Below, in pieces: positions 33,898 through 42,296 of a stretch of 64,000 bases of DNA. Below the pieces are notes generated by a model, which saw only the letters and a list, made by a program, of their open reading frames with translations, was not told the origin of the DNA and did not search any database. Numbering within the stretch: the first letter of the stretch is position 1; each line of letters opens with the position of its first letter. Origin of the DNA: Vibrio vulnificus NBRC 15645 = ATCC 27562 (GTDB lineage Bacteria > Pseudomonadota > Gammaproteobacteria > Enterobacterales > Vibrionaceae). Position numbers and translations under genes: made by a program. The DNA is taken from assembly GCF_002224265.1 (NCBI RefSeq), contig NZ_CP012881.1:2480001-2544000 (forward strand), written 5' to 3'.

Positions 33898-35219
33898 GTC
33901 GACTTCATGCTTACATGAATGGCTTGAAGGTTGGGGTACTTGAAAAGCGCACAAACGGCGCACATGTTTTCACTTACGATTCGGGCTGGATTTCAGCACC
34001 AAATAGTCGCCCTATCTCGCTTTCTATGCCTCTCAGGAAGGGTGCGTATACTGGCAGTGAGGTTATTAACTTCTTTGATAACTTACTGCCAGATAATCAG
34101 CAGATACGAGATAGAATAGCCGCTCGCTATAAAGCAGATACTAAACAGCCATTTGACCTACTAGCTAAGGTTGGTCGAGATGCTGTAGGTGCTATCACGC
34201 TAGTTCCAGAAGGCTTTGATGTAGACGATCATCGAGTTATAACCGCAAAGGCGTTATCCGATAAGGAATTGGTTAGAATCCTAAAGGGATATATGGAGGG
34301 CGCTCCTCTGGGGATGCTGAAAGAGGAAGATGATTTTAGGATTTCGATAGCGGGAGCGCAGGAAAAGACAGCCTTACTGTTTCACGATGGAAGATGGATG
34401 CTACCACAGGGAATGACTCCAACTACGCATATTATCAAGCTGCCAATAGGTGAAATTGTTTCTCAGAACAATGTTATTGATTTGTCTGCTAGTGTAGATA
34501 ATGAGTTGATTTGTATGAGGCTAGCAAAGGCGTTCGGCATTCAAACGGCAAACTGTGACATTATTCGTGCTGGTGATGTTCGTGCCTTGTCTGTTGAGCG
34601 ATTTGACCGAAAATTATCTTCTGATAACAGCTATTACTTGCGCTTGCCCCATGAGGATTTTTGCCAGGCAAAAGGGATTCCCTCAGCTAGAAAATATGAA
34701 ATTGACGGTGGTATCGGCATAGAAGAATCTATTGATATTTTGCGATACTCATACGAAATCAACGATACCGTTACTTTTGCACGTTCTCAGATATTGTTTT
34801 GGCTACTAGCTGCCATTGACGGGCATGGAAAGAATTTCTCTGTAAGTATAGCCGCATCTGGTCGATATCAGCTTGCACCACTGTATGACATTATTTCGGC
34901 ACATCCACTGGCAGGTGGGCGTGGTTTGAGTGAGCGTAAGATCAAGATGGCAATGAGCTTACGTGGTACTAGTGGTCGAAAATGGAAGTGGCACCAACTT
35001 CAACCGCGCCATTTCGAAGATACCTTTCACACTATGAACGTCCCGAACATTAGGCGAGAAAAGGTTCGCTTATTGCTTGATGAGTTCGAATCGACGGCAA
35101 GGGCGGTGATTGATTCTGTCGGAAACTCGCTACCAACTGATATCAATGAAAGCGTAAGAGATAAGATATTTAACGGTGTCTTAAAGACCGTCAAGAAGAT
35201 TCAATTGACAAAAAAATAA
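33891..35219 (+). CDS. hipA: HipA-family Ser/Thr kinase toxin
   Basis: Toxin kinase; E. coli HipA phosphorylates glutamyl-tRNA synthetase and induces persistence. The 442-residue product closely follows HipA: FRISIAGAQEKTALL contains Ser152, matching the inactivating autophosphorylation Ser150; TPTTHIIKLPIGEI; ALSVERFDRK; the catalytic loop AAIDGHGKNFSV with Asp310 and Asn315; and the metal-binding Asp332 in LYDIIS. All key residues are intact. It is the last gene of the hipBA pair and is followed by a strong terminator. Confidence 0.93.
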   Translation: MVSRLHAYMNGLKVGVLEKRTNGAHVFTYDSGWISAPNSRPISLSMPLRKGAYTGSEVINFFDNLLPDNQQIRDRIAARYKADTKQPFDLLAKVGRDAVGAITLVPEGFDVDDHRVITAKALSDKELVRILKGYMEGAPLGMLKEEDDFRISIAGAQEKTALLFHDGRWMLPQGMTPTTHIIKLPIGEIVSQNNVIDLSASVDNELICMRLAKAFGIQTANCDIIRAGDVRALSVERFDRKLSSDNSYYLRLPHEDFCQAKGIPSARKYEIDGGIGIEESIDILRYSYEINDTVTFARSQILFWLLAAIDGHGKNFSVSIAASGRYQLAPLYDIISAHPLAGGRGLSERKIKMAMSLRGTSGRKWKWHQLQPRHFEDTFHTMNVPNIRREKVRLLLDEFESTARAVIDSVGNSLPTDINESVRDKIFNGVLKTVKKIQLTKK

Positions 35220-35242
35220 ATCAGTATTTAAAGAAAAGCCTC

Positions 35243-35275
35243 ACAGTCGTGCAAGTTATTGCACGACTGTTTTGA
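35243..35275 (+). terminator. Terminator after hipA
   Basis: A 12-bp perfect stem ACAGTCGTGCAA/TTGCACGACTGT with a GTTA loop, followed by TTTGATATTTTT. Confidence 0.88.
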
Positions 35276-35412
35276 TATTTTTGGGGATGGTCAAGCTACC
35301 GCTCGCTTTGTTAGTTGTCAGCCACGCCTGTAATTCGAAAAGGGCAAAGGCTTGGTACAGTGGCTGAGCTATCGAGTCTTTTTTGGCGGTTTCGTAGATA
35401 AAATTAGTTGTA

Positions 35413-36738
35413 TTAGGAGGTTAGGTTCTCCTTCTTCCAAGGAAGCTCTTTCTCAAAGTATATGAGCTTATAATCCTCAAGGCGTGAATTGAGCGCCTCT
35501 TCCCATTTCTCTAGCCCTGAACGCTTTTCATCGATGTATTCGTACATGTCGTAGTGTCTGCCTGACACATCATTAATGGCATGTCCCTGTATACGGTCAC
35601 GATACTCTTTTGAGATTTTGATTTCGCCACCTAAAGTCTTTACCGTTCTACGAAAGTCTCTAGCGACAAACGACCTCACTTTTGTCACTTTTTTGTACGT
35701 AATTAGCGCTTGAGCAATTGTGTTAGTTGGCATATGTTCATCAGTATTTGTTTTCTTATAGAAAACAAATGGGCTATTAGTACTGCTTGTTTGTTCTCTA
35801 ATTTCTTCTAGTATTTTGATCGCAGATTCAGTGAGTGGAACCATGTGGTTCTTCTTAGTTTTTTGGAAAGCTTCAGTGATTAGAACTGTTCTTTGAGCAA
35901 AATTGATATTCGCCCACTTAATCGTTACTACTTCGTGTGGGCGCTGTCCTCCGAGATAGAAACAAAGCCTTAATACCTGCCTAGTTTGATATGCGAGGTT
36001 TAAATCGTCATACCGATGTTCCATGTCATAAAGAAGGTGAATTACTTCTTTCCATGACAGGTAATGGTTTCCGACTTTTTCGAATTGTGTTGGGATATTA
36101 GATATAGGGTTGCTTTTTATTCCGAATTTTGCGCCTCGATTGCGATATTTGGGGTCATTGTCATACTCCAAAGCAAAGTTAAAAGCAGCATGAAGAATTG
36201 AACGGATTTTGTTGCTTTTCGAATCGTAACCTTGGTCTATAGGGATTGCTAAAGCGTCGAGAAAATCTTCGGCTTCAAAGTCCTTAGCTTTTTTATTTAT
36301 GTCGACATAAGGGAATACGTTGGCAACGATTTTTTGATATTCGTCTTGATATGAGCGGTTACCTTTATCTTTTTTGTGCTGCGTATGAAAATTGATGAGT
36401 TGCTCAAACGTTCCTAATTCTTTTTGTTCACGCTCTTCCTTGGCTTTTTCTTCGGCTTGTTTCTTTCGTTCGGTTTTTGGATCGATTCCTTGAGATAATA
36501 GGTCACTATATTCTTTGCAAAGGTCACGAGCTTGGGAAAGGGTCATACCTGGAAATTTCCCGAGAGGTATAAACTGAGCATTATTAGGGCCTTTGAAGTA
36601 GCGGAATTTGAAGTTGATTGAACCTGAGGGCATGACTTGAACTCCGAGCCGACCTTTTCCTCGTTCTCCTGTTTTGTCCCACACGTAATATGGACTTTTC
36701 TTCGGCTGTAATCCCTTTATCTCTTTTACAGTTAACAT
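35413..36738 (-). CDS. int: Island integrase, tyrosine recombinase
   Basis: Catalyses site-specific recombination at the tRNA-Arg site. The 441-residue product has an N-terminal arm-binding DUF4102 domain (residues about 5-90), a core-binding domain (110-215) and a catalytic domain with the first Arg in LGGQRPHEVV, box II RDFRRT, IQGHA and the nucleophile in HYDMYEY. In P4-type integrases box II begins with His (HDLRRT); here that position is Arg. The gene points inward from the right end; its ATG, after GAGGTGATGAA, is about 200 bp from attR. Confidence 0.93.
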   Translation of the reverse strand: MLTVKEIKGLQPKKSPYYVWDKTGERGKGRLGVQVMPSGSINFKFRYFKGPNNAQFIPLGKFPGMTLSQARDLCKEYSDLLSQGIDPKTERKKQAEEKAKEEREQKELGTFEQLINFHTQHKKDKGNRSYQDEYQKIVANVFPYVDINKKAKDFEAEDFLDALAIPIDQGYDSKSNKIRSILHAAFNFALEYDNDPKYRNRGAKFGIKSNPISNIPTQFEKVGNHYLSWKEVIHLLYDMEHRYDDLNLAYQTRQVLRLCFYLGGQRPHEVVTIKWANINFAQRTVLITEAFQKTKKNHMVPLTESAIKILEEIREQTSSTNSPFVFYKKTNTDEHMPTNTIAQALITYKKVTKVRSFVARDFRRTVKTLGGEIKISKEYRDRIQGHAINDVSGRHYDMYEYIDEKRSGLEKWEEALNSRLEDYKLIYFEKELPWKKENLTS

Positions 36739-36785
36739 TTCATCACCTCAACTCACGAACTAGCGCAACTTGACTAACAGTAAAG

Positions 36786-36810
36786 TTAGTCAAGTAACTA
36801 GTCAAGTAAG
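36786..36810 (+). repeat. Right integrase arm-type repeat
   Basis: Identical to 21389-21413: two AGTCAAGTAA units spaced by CT. It lies between the integrase start and attR. Confidence 0.7.
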
Positions 36811-36936
36811 GAAGTGATTTAGTGTAGTTGTATGTAATCTTAAGTAGTATGATTACTATCTGGGTTTGCTGTAAGTGATTGATTTTATTTTGTTGGTTAA
36901 TCTTGTGTTATCGTTTGAAACCATAAAACCACATCA

Positions 36937-36987
36937 CTTCTAAGGATGTGGTCGTAGGTTCGAATCCTACAGGGCGTGCCATTTATT
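36937..36987 (+). repeat. attR: right 51-bp direct repeat of the island
   Basis: Copy of the tRNA-Arg 3' half and 6 nt beyond, identical to attL. The upstream sequence does not complete a tRNA, so this is only the displaced original 3' end. Confidence 0.93.
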
Positions 36988-36991
36988 CTAA

Positions 36992-37023
36992 GGCCTCAGC
37001 ATCTCATGGTGCTGGGGCTTTTT
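36992..37023 (+). terminator. Original tRNA-Arg terminator, displaced by the island
   Basis: GGCCTCAGCATC (36992-37003) pairs with GGTGCTGGGGCT (37008-37019), with a few G-U pairs, and is followed by TTTTT. Before integration it would have lain directly after the tRNA gene. Confidence 0.75.
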
Positions 37024-37554
37024 CGTTTTGGTCATCTTTCCCTTTATTTGGATTGTCCGGGCTTTGTTAGCAATGTCACGATGGTGTCAAAGCGGCCTGC
37101 TCATCTTGACTTTGCTGCGTCCAAAAAATAGCATGCCGCTCGTTTTTAAAGCGCGATGGGCAGCACTCATCGTTTCCTTTTCATTTATTGAGGTACAACA
37201 GAAACCTATGGACTCGTCGAGTAGTCGAATATCACAAAATGGTTTTTTCGAGCCTTCGAAAATGCCAACGGTTTTCTGCTAGCCTGCCAATCTACACTGT
37301 TAGCTTGTGCTGGGTAGTCGATACCCATTGGCATAAGCGAATACTGCTTTTCCTCGTTAATACCATCTCTCTATTGATATATGCCTTCGGCCGTTTGCCG
37401 CGGGAACGATATGTTTATTGATTTTCCTTAGATGCTTTGTCGCGTCTAGAACAATAAGCGACGACATGTCATGCGTACAACTTTTCGTCCGATGAAAGGG
37501 CGGAGGTGACTGCGTGGGTTTCTTTGTCCTGAGCGACACTCAGGAGAGATAACC
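37024..37554. other. Long leader region before the MgtE-like gene
   Basis: About 530 bp with short open frames that look like chance. The last 150 bp probably form a structured 5' leader, ending in a hairpin over the ribosome site. I searched for an M-box-like pattern by eye and could not establish one. Confidence 0.5.
37527..37545 (+). promoter_or_regulatory. Hairpin covering the ribosome site of the MgtE-like gene
   Basis: TCCTGAG (37527-37533) pairs with CTCAGGA (37539-37545) around CGACA. The 3' arm includes most of the AGGAG ribosome site, so the fold would reduce translation until opened. Confidence 0.5.
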
Positions 37555-38190
37555 ATGACTCTATTACAGACACAAAAAATCGATAACGCGAACGCACAAA
37601 ACGTTGGTGGCGGCCACGCTGTGCACATCGATACTCACACTAACTTGAAAGATGCGTCTATTTCGATGATGTATCGCAAACGCGTTTTCTGGTTGGTGCT
37701 GCTGGTTTTCGGCAACGTTTTTTCAGGCGCTGGGATTGCTTATTTTGAAGAGATCATCCAAAGCCATGTGGCACTCGTGTTTTTCTTACCCTTGCTTATC
37801 GACAGTGGCGGTAATGCGGGTTCGCAATCGGCCACTTTAATGGTACGCGCGCTAGCAACAGGAGAAGTGATGGCGAAAGATTGGGCGAAAATGCTCAGTA
37901 AAGAGCTTTGCATTGCCGCTCTTCTTGGTATCACTATGGCTGGTGCGGTGTCACTGCTGGGTTTTGTGAGAGGGGGGTATCACATCGCGCTTGTGGTGGC
38001 GATCACCATGCAGATTGTGGTGATTGTTGGTTCCGTGGTGGGCATGTTGCTGCCGTTTCTGCTCAGCAAACTTCGATTTGATCCAGCCTCTGCGAGTGCC
38101 CCATTAATCACGACCATTGCAGATGCGATTGGGGTGATGATCTATTTCTCTGTGGCAAGCATGTTGTTGGATTTGCCTGCTGCGGGTTAA
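37555..38190 (+). CDS. MgtE-type divalent cation transporter, membrane domain only
   Basis: Inner-membrane protein of the MgtE/SLC41 family, probably moving Mg2+ or a related ion. The 211 residues hold a short N-terminal tail (rich in Asn, His and Thr) and five membrane segments with the MgtE core motif LPLLIDSGGNAGSQSATLMVRALATGEV and the closing FDPASASAPLITTIADAIGVMIYF. The N-terminal cytosolic and CBS domains that gate ordinary MgtE are absent, so control may occur at the mRNA leader instead. ATG follows AGGAGAG. Confidence 0.85.
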   Translation: MTLLQTQKIDNANAQNVGGGHAVHIDTHTNLKDASISMMYRKRVFWLVLLVFGNVFSGAGIAYFEEIIQSHVALVFFLPLLIDSGGNAGSQSATLMVRALATGEVMAKDWAKMLSKELCIAALLGITMAGAVSLLGFVRGGYHIALVVAITMQIVVIVGSVVGMLLPFLLSKLRFDPASASAPLITTIADAIGVMIYFSVASMLLDLPAAG

Positions 38191-38327
38191 CGACCAAACA
38201 CCAGTGCAACGATTGAGTTTTTTCTGAATTTTCGACAAATTTTGCACGGTTAATAGGAATGTTGCATCAAGTTGAGTAGATTATTGGCTTAACTACTTTA
38301 GCTTGATGTAACAACCTGGACGTACGC

Positions 38328-39380
38328 GTGATCATTCGAGTAATTGAGAAGTGGCTTAATCTAAGCCGCTGGCATGAAGATTTTAGGGAGAGCTCATTTG
38401 TTTTTATTGCACTCTCTTTTTTAACGGCGATATTTTCGTTTTTTCTCTACTACAACATTTTTATTGTCCCTTTTCCTCCGATGATTTTGCTCGATGGCCT
38501 AGGTGTGTTGGGCTGTTTGGTTGGCTTCTATTTGCTTAAAGATAATCGGCGTTCCCGTCTAGCGTGCATCATTGCGGTGGTTGTGATGATGGTGATCAGC
38601 TTGCTTTATATCGCTGATACGGGAAATGAGGAATTTGCCCTCGCATTTACTTTAAGCATTCCGGTGATCTCCATTTTTGTTGTCGGTTATCGCTTAGGGG
38701 CGACGTTTAGCGTACTCAATTTTGCTGTCATCGCTTGGATCTGTTTTAGCCAAATGCCGAACTGGACTGCAGTGCCTTTCGACAACATCAGCTTTATCCA
38801 CTTAACGGTCATCTATTTTACTTTGTTTGCTATCGCCTACTTTTACGATTCTGGCCGCAGGCAAACCATGGCGTTGCTCAAAGAGTCCAATGCAAAACTG
38901 CAGCAGCTCTCAGTAACGGATGCACTCACTCAACTACCTAACCGTTTGTATATTGAAGAGTTTCTCATCAACTCAAACCAAGTGCATTGGATTGTGATTC
39001 TCGATATCGACGATTTTAAGAAAATCAACGATCGCTATGGGCACGATGTTGGTGACAAGGTGTTGCAGATTGTGGCGCAGAAAATTGAAAGCTGTGTTGG
39101 TGGCAATGGCGTGGCTTGTCGCTGGGGAGGAGAGGAGTTTCTCATGGCTTTTTATCTGCAAGAGATTGACGTCATAGAGGACAAGATTTTCCGTCTGCAG
39201 CAAGAGATCGCGACGTTTGAGTTTGGTTTACGTAGCCCGATCACCTTCAGTTGTGGCGGGGCGCCGCATCAGCCTAAACATTATCGCAAGGCGTTTCGTC
39301 AAGCGGATGAAGCACTCTATCGAGCCAAAAAAGCAGGGAAAAACAGCTTTGTTTACGATGTGATTGCCAGAGTTAGTTAG
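38328..39380 (+). CDS. Membrane-bound diguanylate cyclase (GGDEF)
   Basis: Makes cyclic di-GMP from two GTP. The 350-residue product has about six membrane helices (residues 22-180), a short coiled linker (RRQTMALLKESNAKLQQLSVTDALTQLPNR) and a GGDEF domain with the active motif RWGGEEFLMAF. The residues before the motif (GGNGVACRW) do not contain the RxxD inhibitory site, so product inhibition is unlikely. The start is GTG 38328; ribosome site is weak. The input signal is unknown. Stands alone. Confidence 0.88.
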   Translation: MIIRVIEKWLNLSRWHEDFRESSFVFIALSFLTAIFSFFLYYNIFIVPFPPMILLDGLGVLGCLVGFYLLKDNRRSRLACIIAVVVMMVISLLYIADTGNEEFALAFTLSIPVISIFVVGYRLGATFSVLNFAVIAWICFSQMPNWTAVPFDNISFIHLTVIYFTLFAIAYFYDSGRRQTMALLKESNAKLQQLSVTDALTQLPNRLYIEEFLINSNQVHWIVILDIDDFKKINDRYGHDVGDKVLQIVAQKIESCVGGNGVACRWGGEEFLMAFYLQEIDVIEDKIFRLQQEIATFEFGLRSPITFSCGGAPHQPKHYRKAFRQADEALYRAKKAGKNSFVYDVIARVS

Positions 39381-39581
39381 TGTATTGCGCTAATTTTTAG
39401 CGAATGGCGTAGTGATTTATCTTGTTCTCCAATATTTTTGTTGAACAAATTTGGGTTGTTTGTTGTTTTTTTAGTCGATTATTTTATAAATAATTGCGAT
39501 GCGTCTCATTTATAAAATATGAAATTGTTATGGATTGATTGCATAAGCTATTCTCCAGCTTTATTTGGCTAGAGTAACTTT

Positions 39582-40046
39582 ATGAAAACTAAAATCATTT
39601 TATGTTCAGCGGTACTAGCAGTACTTTCTGGTTGTGCGTCAGTACCTATGGTTGATTCTGAACTCTCCGATCAAGCGAAACAGTTTGAAGCGCCAACCGA
39701 AGGGAAAGCGGGCGTTTATGTATATCGTCCAGAATCTGGCATTGGTGGTGCACTGAAAAAAGATGTGCATATTGATGGTGAATGCATTGGTGAAACGGCA
39801 CCGGGTGTTTTCTTCTACCACGAAGTGGATGGCGATAAAGAGCACATTGTCAGTACCGAATCTGAATTTTCTCCAAATGAAGTCACCTTGTTTACTGAGC
39901 AAGGACGTCTCTATTTTGTTCAGCAATACATCAAAATGGGGGCATTTGTTGGCGGTGCGGATTTAGTGGTTGTCGATGAGTCAACGGGTAAATCTGACGT
40001 TTACAAAACAAAAATGGCGATCAAGGGCAACTGCTCAGCCAAGTAA
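39582..40046 (+). CDS. DUF2846-type lipoprotein
   Basis: A 154-residue lipoprotein with lipobox LSGC (Cys18). The body, KAGVYVYRPESGIGGALKKDVHIDGECIGETAPGVFFYHEV followed by a beta-rich stretch, resembles the DUF2846 family of small envelope lipoproteins of unknown function. It is monocistronic and closed by a good terminator. Confidence 0.8.
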   Translation: MKTKIILCSAVLAVLSGCASVPMVDSELSDQAKQFEAPTEGKAGVYVYRPESGIGGALKKDVHIDGECIGETAPGVFFYHEVDGDKEHIVSTESEFSPNEVTLFTEQGRLYFVQQYIKMGAFVGGADLVVVDESTGKSDVYKTKMAIKGNCSAK

Positions 40047-40066
40047 TTCGACGCTCTCGTCTACAG

Positions 40067-40092
40067 ACCCAAGCTTTGTGCTTGGGTTTTTT
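40067..40092 (+). terminator. Terminator after the DUF2846 gene
   Basis: ACCCAAGC (40067-40074) pairs with GCTTGGGT (40080-40087), followed by TTTTTT. Confidence 0.88.
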
Positions 40093-40265
40093 CTATCTAC
40101 GATAAAGAGGCCATAGGTTCAGAGTTTATAGGCGAAGAGGTTATTTCTGTCGCATTCCGTCGCTTTTGTTTGTTATTCCTACTGTTTTTTATGTCTGGTT
40201 ATTAAATCTTTTGCATTTGGTGCCGATAACAAGGTTTTCTAAGTGTCTGTTATATGGGGTAAGTT

Positions 40266-42137
40266 ATGAAGTTTAGTCAAAAAGTCATACTGGCTTCTTC
40301 TGTGTTGTTGCTTATCAGTATCGTATTGCTGTCCATTCAACAATCGCTATTGGTCAAAGACAAAGTCGAAAAATTGGTTGAAAGCAGCCTGATGGAGCTG
40401 GAGCAAGGGGTGCGAGATGCCGTTAGTGCGCAGATGGAAAGTAAACGCGCTTTGGCAAAATCTACGCAAGAAATTATTGAGCTTTCGCCACTTGATCAAG
40501 GCTATGTGGCGGATGTGCTTGAAACCTCCGTGGTAAAACAAGGTTTTATCGCCGTGGGGCTTGGCTACGAGCGTGACGGTTTGGTGGTTGAAAATGACGA
40601 CGCATGGGAAGTGGAATCCAGCTATGACCCAAGAACTCGCCCTTGGTATCAACAGGCAAAAGCACAAAATCGTTTAGTCGTCACAGAGCCCTATGTGGAC
40701 TCAACCACAAAACAAGTGGTGATTTCTATCGGTGCCCCAGTGCGATCTCAGGGGCAGTTCATTGGTAGCTTGTTTTACGACGTGGATTTAGGTGGCTTAG
40801 CAAAATTAGTCAATCAAACCAATTTGTTTGATGCGGGCTATCTCTTTATTGTTACCCCAGACGGCACCACTATTGCGCACCCAGATGTCAACAAAAATGG
40901 TGAGAATGTATCCAGTTATCTTCCTCAGGTTCGTATTCAAGAAGGAGAGCAACGCTTTGAAAAAGAAGGCGTGTCCTATCTCGTGCGTTTAACTAAGGTT
41001 GGCAGCGAAGGTTGGTTTGTTGGCGCTGTGCTCGATGAGTCGACGGTTTATTCAGCGATCAGCGAAATGCGCAGCAGCTCTTTGATCTATGTGGTAATCG
41101 CAGTGGTGCTGAGTGTTCTGGCTCTTTCTGTGTTAATGAAAGCGTTAATGCGTCCTTTGGGAGCGTTGAACGCCGCCATTCAGGATATTGCCAGTGGCAA
41201 TGGCGATTTAACTAAGCGCCTTGATACCAATACTGATCCAGAATTTGCGGAAATGGCGCGTGGTTTTAACCGCTTTACTGAAAATCTTCAGCAGCAGGTG
41301 ATTCAATCGAAAGCGATCAGTGCCGAGATTCTCAATGGAACCGAAATGTCGGTGATGGGGGCTGAGCGAGCTTCTTCCGCGGTTGGTAGTCAGCTTCAAG
41401 AACTTGAACAACTGGCGACAGCCATGCATGAGATGTCGGTCACGGCGCTTGAAGTGGCAAACAATGCACAAAGCGCGGCGCATGCCGTGAAAGAAGCAGA
41501 TCAAGTGACGTCGGCCGGGTCGACAGTGGTCAGTGATACGACCAATGCCATTAGCCAACTGTCACTGCGAATCGATCAAGCGGTAGAGGAAGTGCAGGGC
41601 TTAGAAAGCGCGACCACCAATATCGAAACCATCTTGAAAGTGATTAATGAAATTGCCGAGCAAACGAACCTCTTAGCCCTAAACGCTGCGATTGAAGCTG
41701 CACGTGCAGGTGAGTCGGGACGCGGTTTTGCGGTGGTGGCTGATGAAGTTCGTACGTTGGCGTCACGCACGCAAGAATCCACTACGCAAATTCGCAGCAT
41801 GATTGAGCAGTTGCAAGCAGGGGCGAGTTCAGTCTCTTCTGTGATGGGCGAGAGTAAAGCCACCACGGATGTGGCAGTGACGCACGCACAGCAAGCAGAT
41901 CAAGCCTTACAAGAGATCCGAGAGATCATGCAACGCATTACTGATATGAACCTGCAAATTGCCTCTGCCGCAGAAGAGCAAAGCCTTGTTGCGGAAGAGA
42001 TCAACAGCAATACGGTGAGAATCAAAGATCTTTCAACCGAAGTGTCTCAGTTGGCGGCTCAATCGAACGACGCCATGGCGCAGCAAACGGTGTACGTGCG
42101 CCAGCAAGATGCCCTGTTGAATAAGTTTATAGTTTGA
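40266..42137 (+). CDS. Methyl-accepting chemotaxis protein with dCache-like sensor
   Basis: Inner-membrane chemoreceptor. The 623-residue protein has one membrane helix near residues 8-26, a periplasmic double-Cache-like domain (with [25 protein letters not shown] near 120, typical of dCache_1), a second helix ([19 protein letters not shown], about 274-292), a HAMP domain and the cytoplasmic hairpin whose tip reads [20 protein letters not shown] followed by [18 protein letters not shown]. The dCache signature suggests an amino-acid or other small-molecule ligand, not identifiable here. No CheB/CheR pentapeptide is visible at the C-terminus. Confidence 0.92.
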   Translation: MKFSQKVILASSVLLLISIVLLSIQQSLLVKDKVEKLVESSLMELEQGVRDAVSAQMESKRALAKSTQEIIELSPLDQGYVADVLETSVVKQGFIAVGLGYERDGLVVENDDAWEVESSYDPRTRPWYQQAKAQNRLVVTEPYVDSTTKQVVISIGAPVRSQGQFIGSLFYDVDLGGLAKLVNQTNLFDAGYLFIVTPDGTTIAHPDVNKNGENVSSYLPQVRIQEGEQRFEKEGVSYLVRLTKVGSEGWFVGAVLDESTVYSAISEMRSSSLIYVVIAVVLSVLALSVLMKALMRPLGALNAAIQDIASGNGDLTKRLDTNTDPEFAEMARGFNRFTENLQQQVIQSKAISAEILNGTEMSVMGAERASSAVGSQLQELEQLATAMHEMSVTALEVANNAQSAAHAVKEADQVTSAGSTVVSDTTNAISQLSLRIDQAVEEVQGLESATTNIETILKVINEIAEQTNLLALNAAIEAARAGESGRGFAVVADEVRTLASRTQESTTQIRSMIEQLQAGASSVSSVMGESKATTDVAVTHAQQADQALQEIREIMQRITDMNLQIASAAEEQSLVAEEINSNTVRIKDLSTEVSQLAAQSNDAMAQQTVYVRQQDALLNKFIV

Positions 42138-42167
42138 TGTCATTCTGAATCACTCTTTTGAAGATAT

Positions 42168-42197
42168 GCCCAGCCCATAGCGGCTGGGCTTTTTTTG
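42168..42197 (+). terminator. Terminator after the chemoreceptor gene
   Basis: GCCCAGCC (42168-42175) pairs with GGCTGGGC (42182-42189), followed by seven T. Confidence 0.88.
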
Positions 42198-42296
42198 TCT
42201 TGTATTTACTGAGCATGCCAGAGTGTGACAACGGCAATGATATGTGCAGGTGGTCTTGGCTATAGTCAGCTCTCGTTCAGTTGTTGAGTAATAAAA

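Larger units (their letters stand above)
21331..36936. mobile_element. tRNA-Arg-integrated genomic island with defence genes (about 15.65 kb)
   Basis: The element lies between two identical 51-bp tRNA-derived repeats. It carries a tyrosine integrase near its right end, 25-bp repeats just inside both ends that look like integrase arm sites, and cargo unrelated to the flanking core genes: a CBASS operon with its regulator, two IS3-family copies, a HEPN protein and hipBA. Base composition by eye is clearly more AT-rich than the flanks, most strongly at 30.2-33.6 kb. No phage structural, conjugation or replication gene was recognised, so it is a non-self-transmissible island or a decayed element. 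Confidence 0.93.

Noticed and set aside
21331..36936. Island as a prophage
   Set aside because: No capsid, tail, lysis or phage replication gene was seen; only an integrase is shared with phages.
36930..36982. Possible second tRNA-Arg gene
   Set aside because: Only the 3' half matches; the upstream sequence cannot form the acceptor and D arms, so it is the displaced end of the first tRNA at attR.
37028..37421. Two overlapping open frames beyond attR
   Set aside because: They start within or next to the tRNA terminator, overlap each other in different frames and lack family-like sequence.
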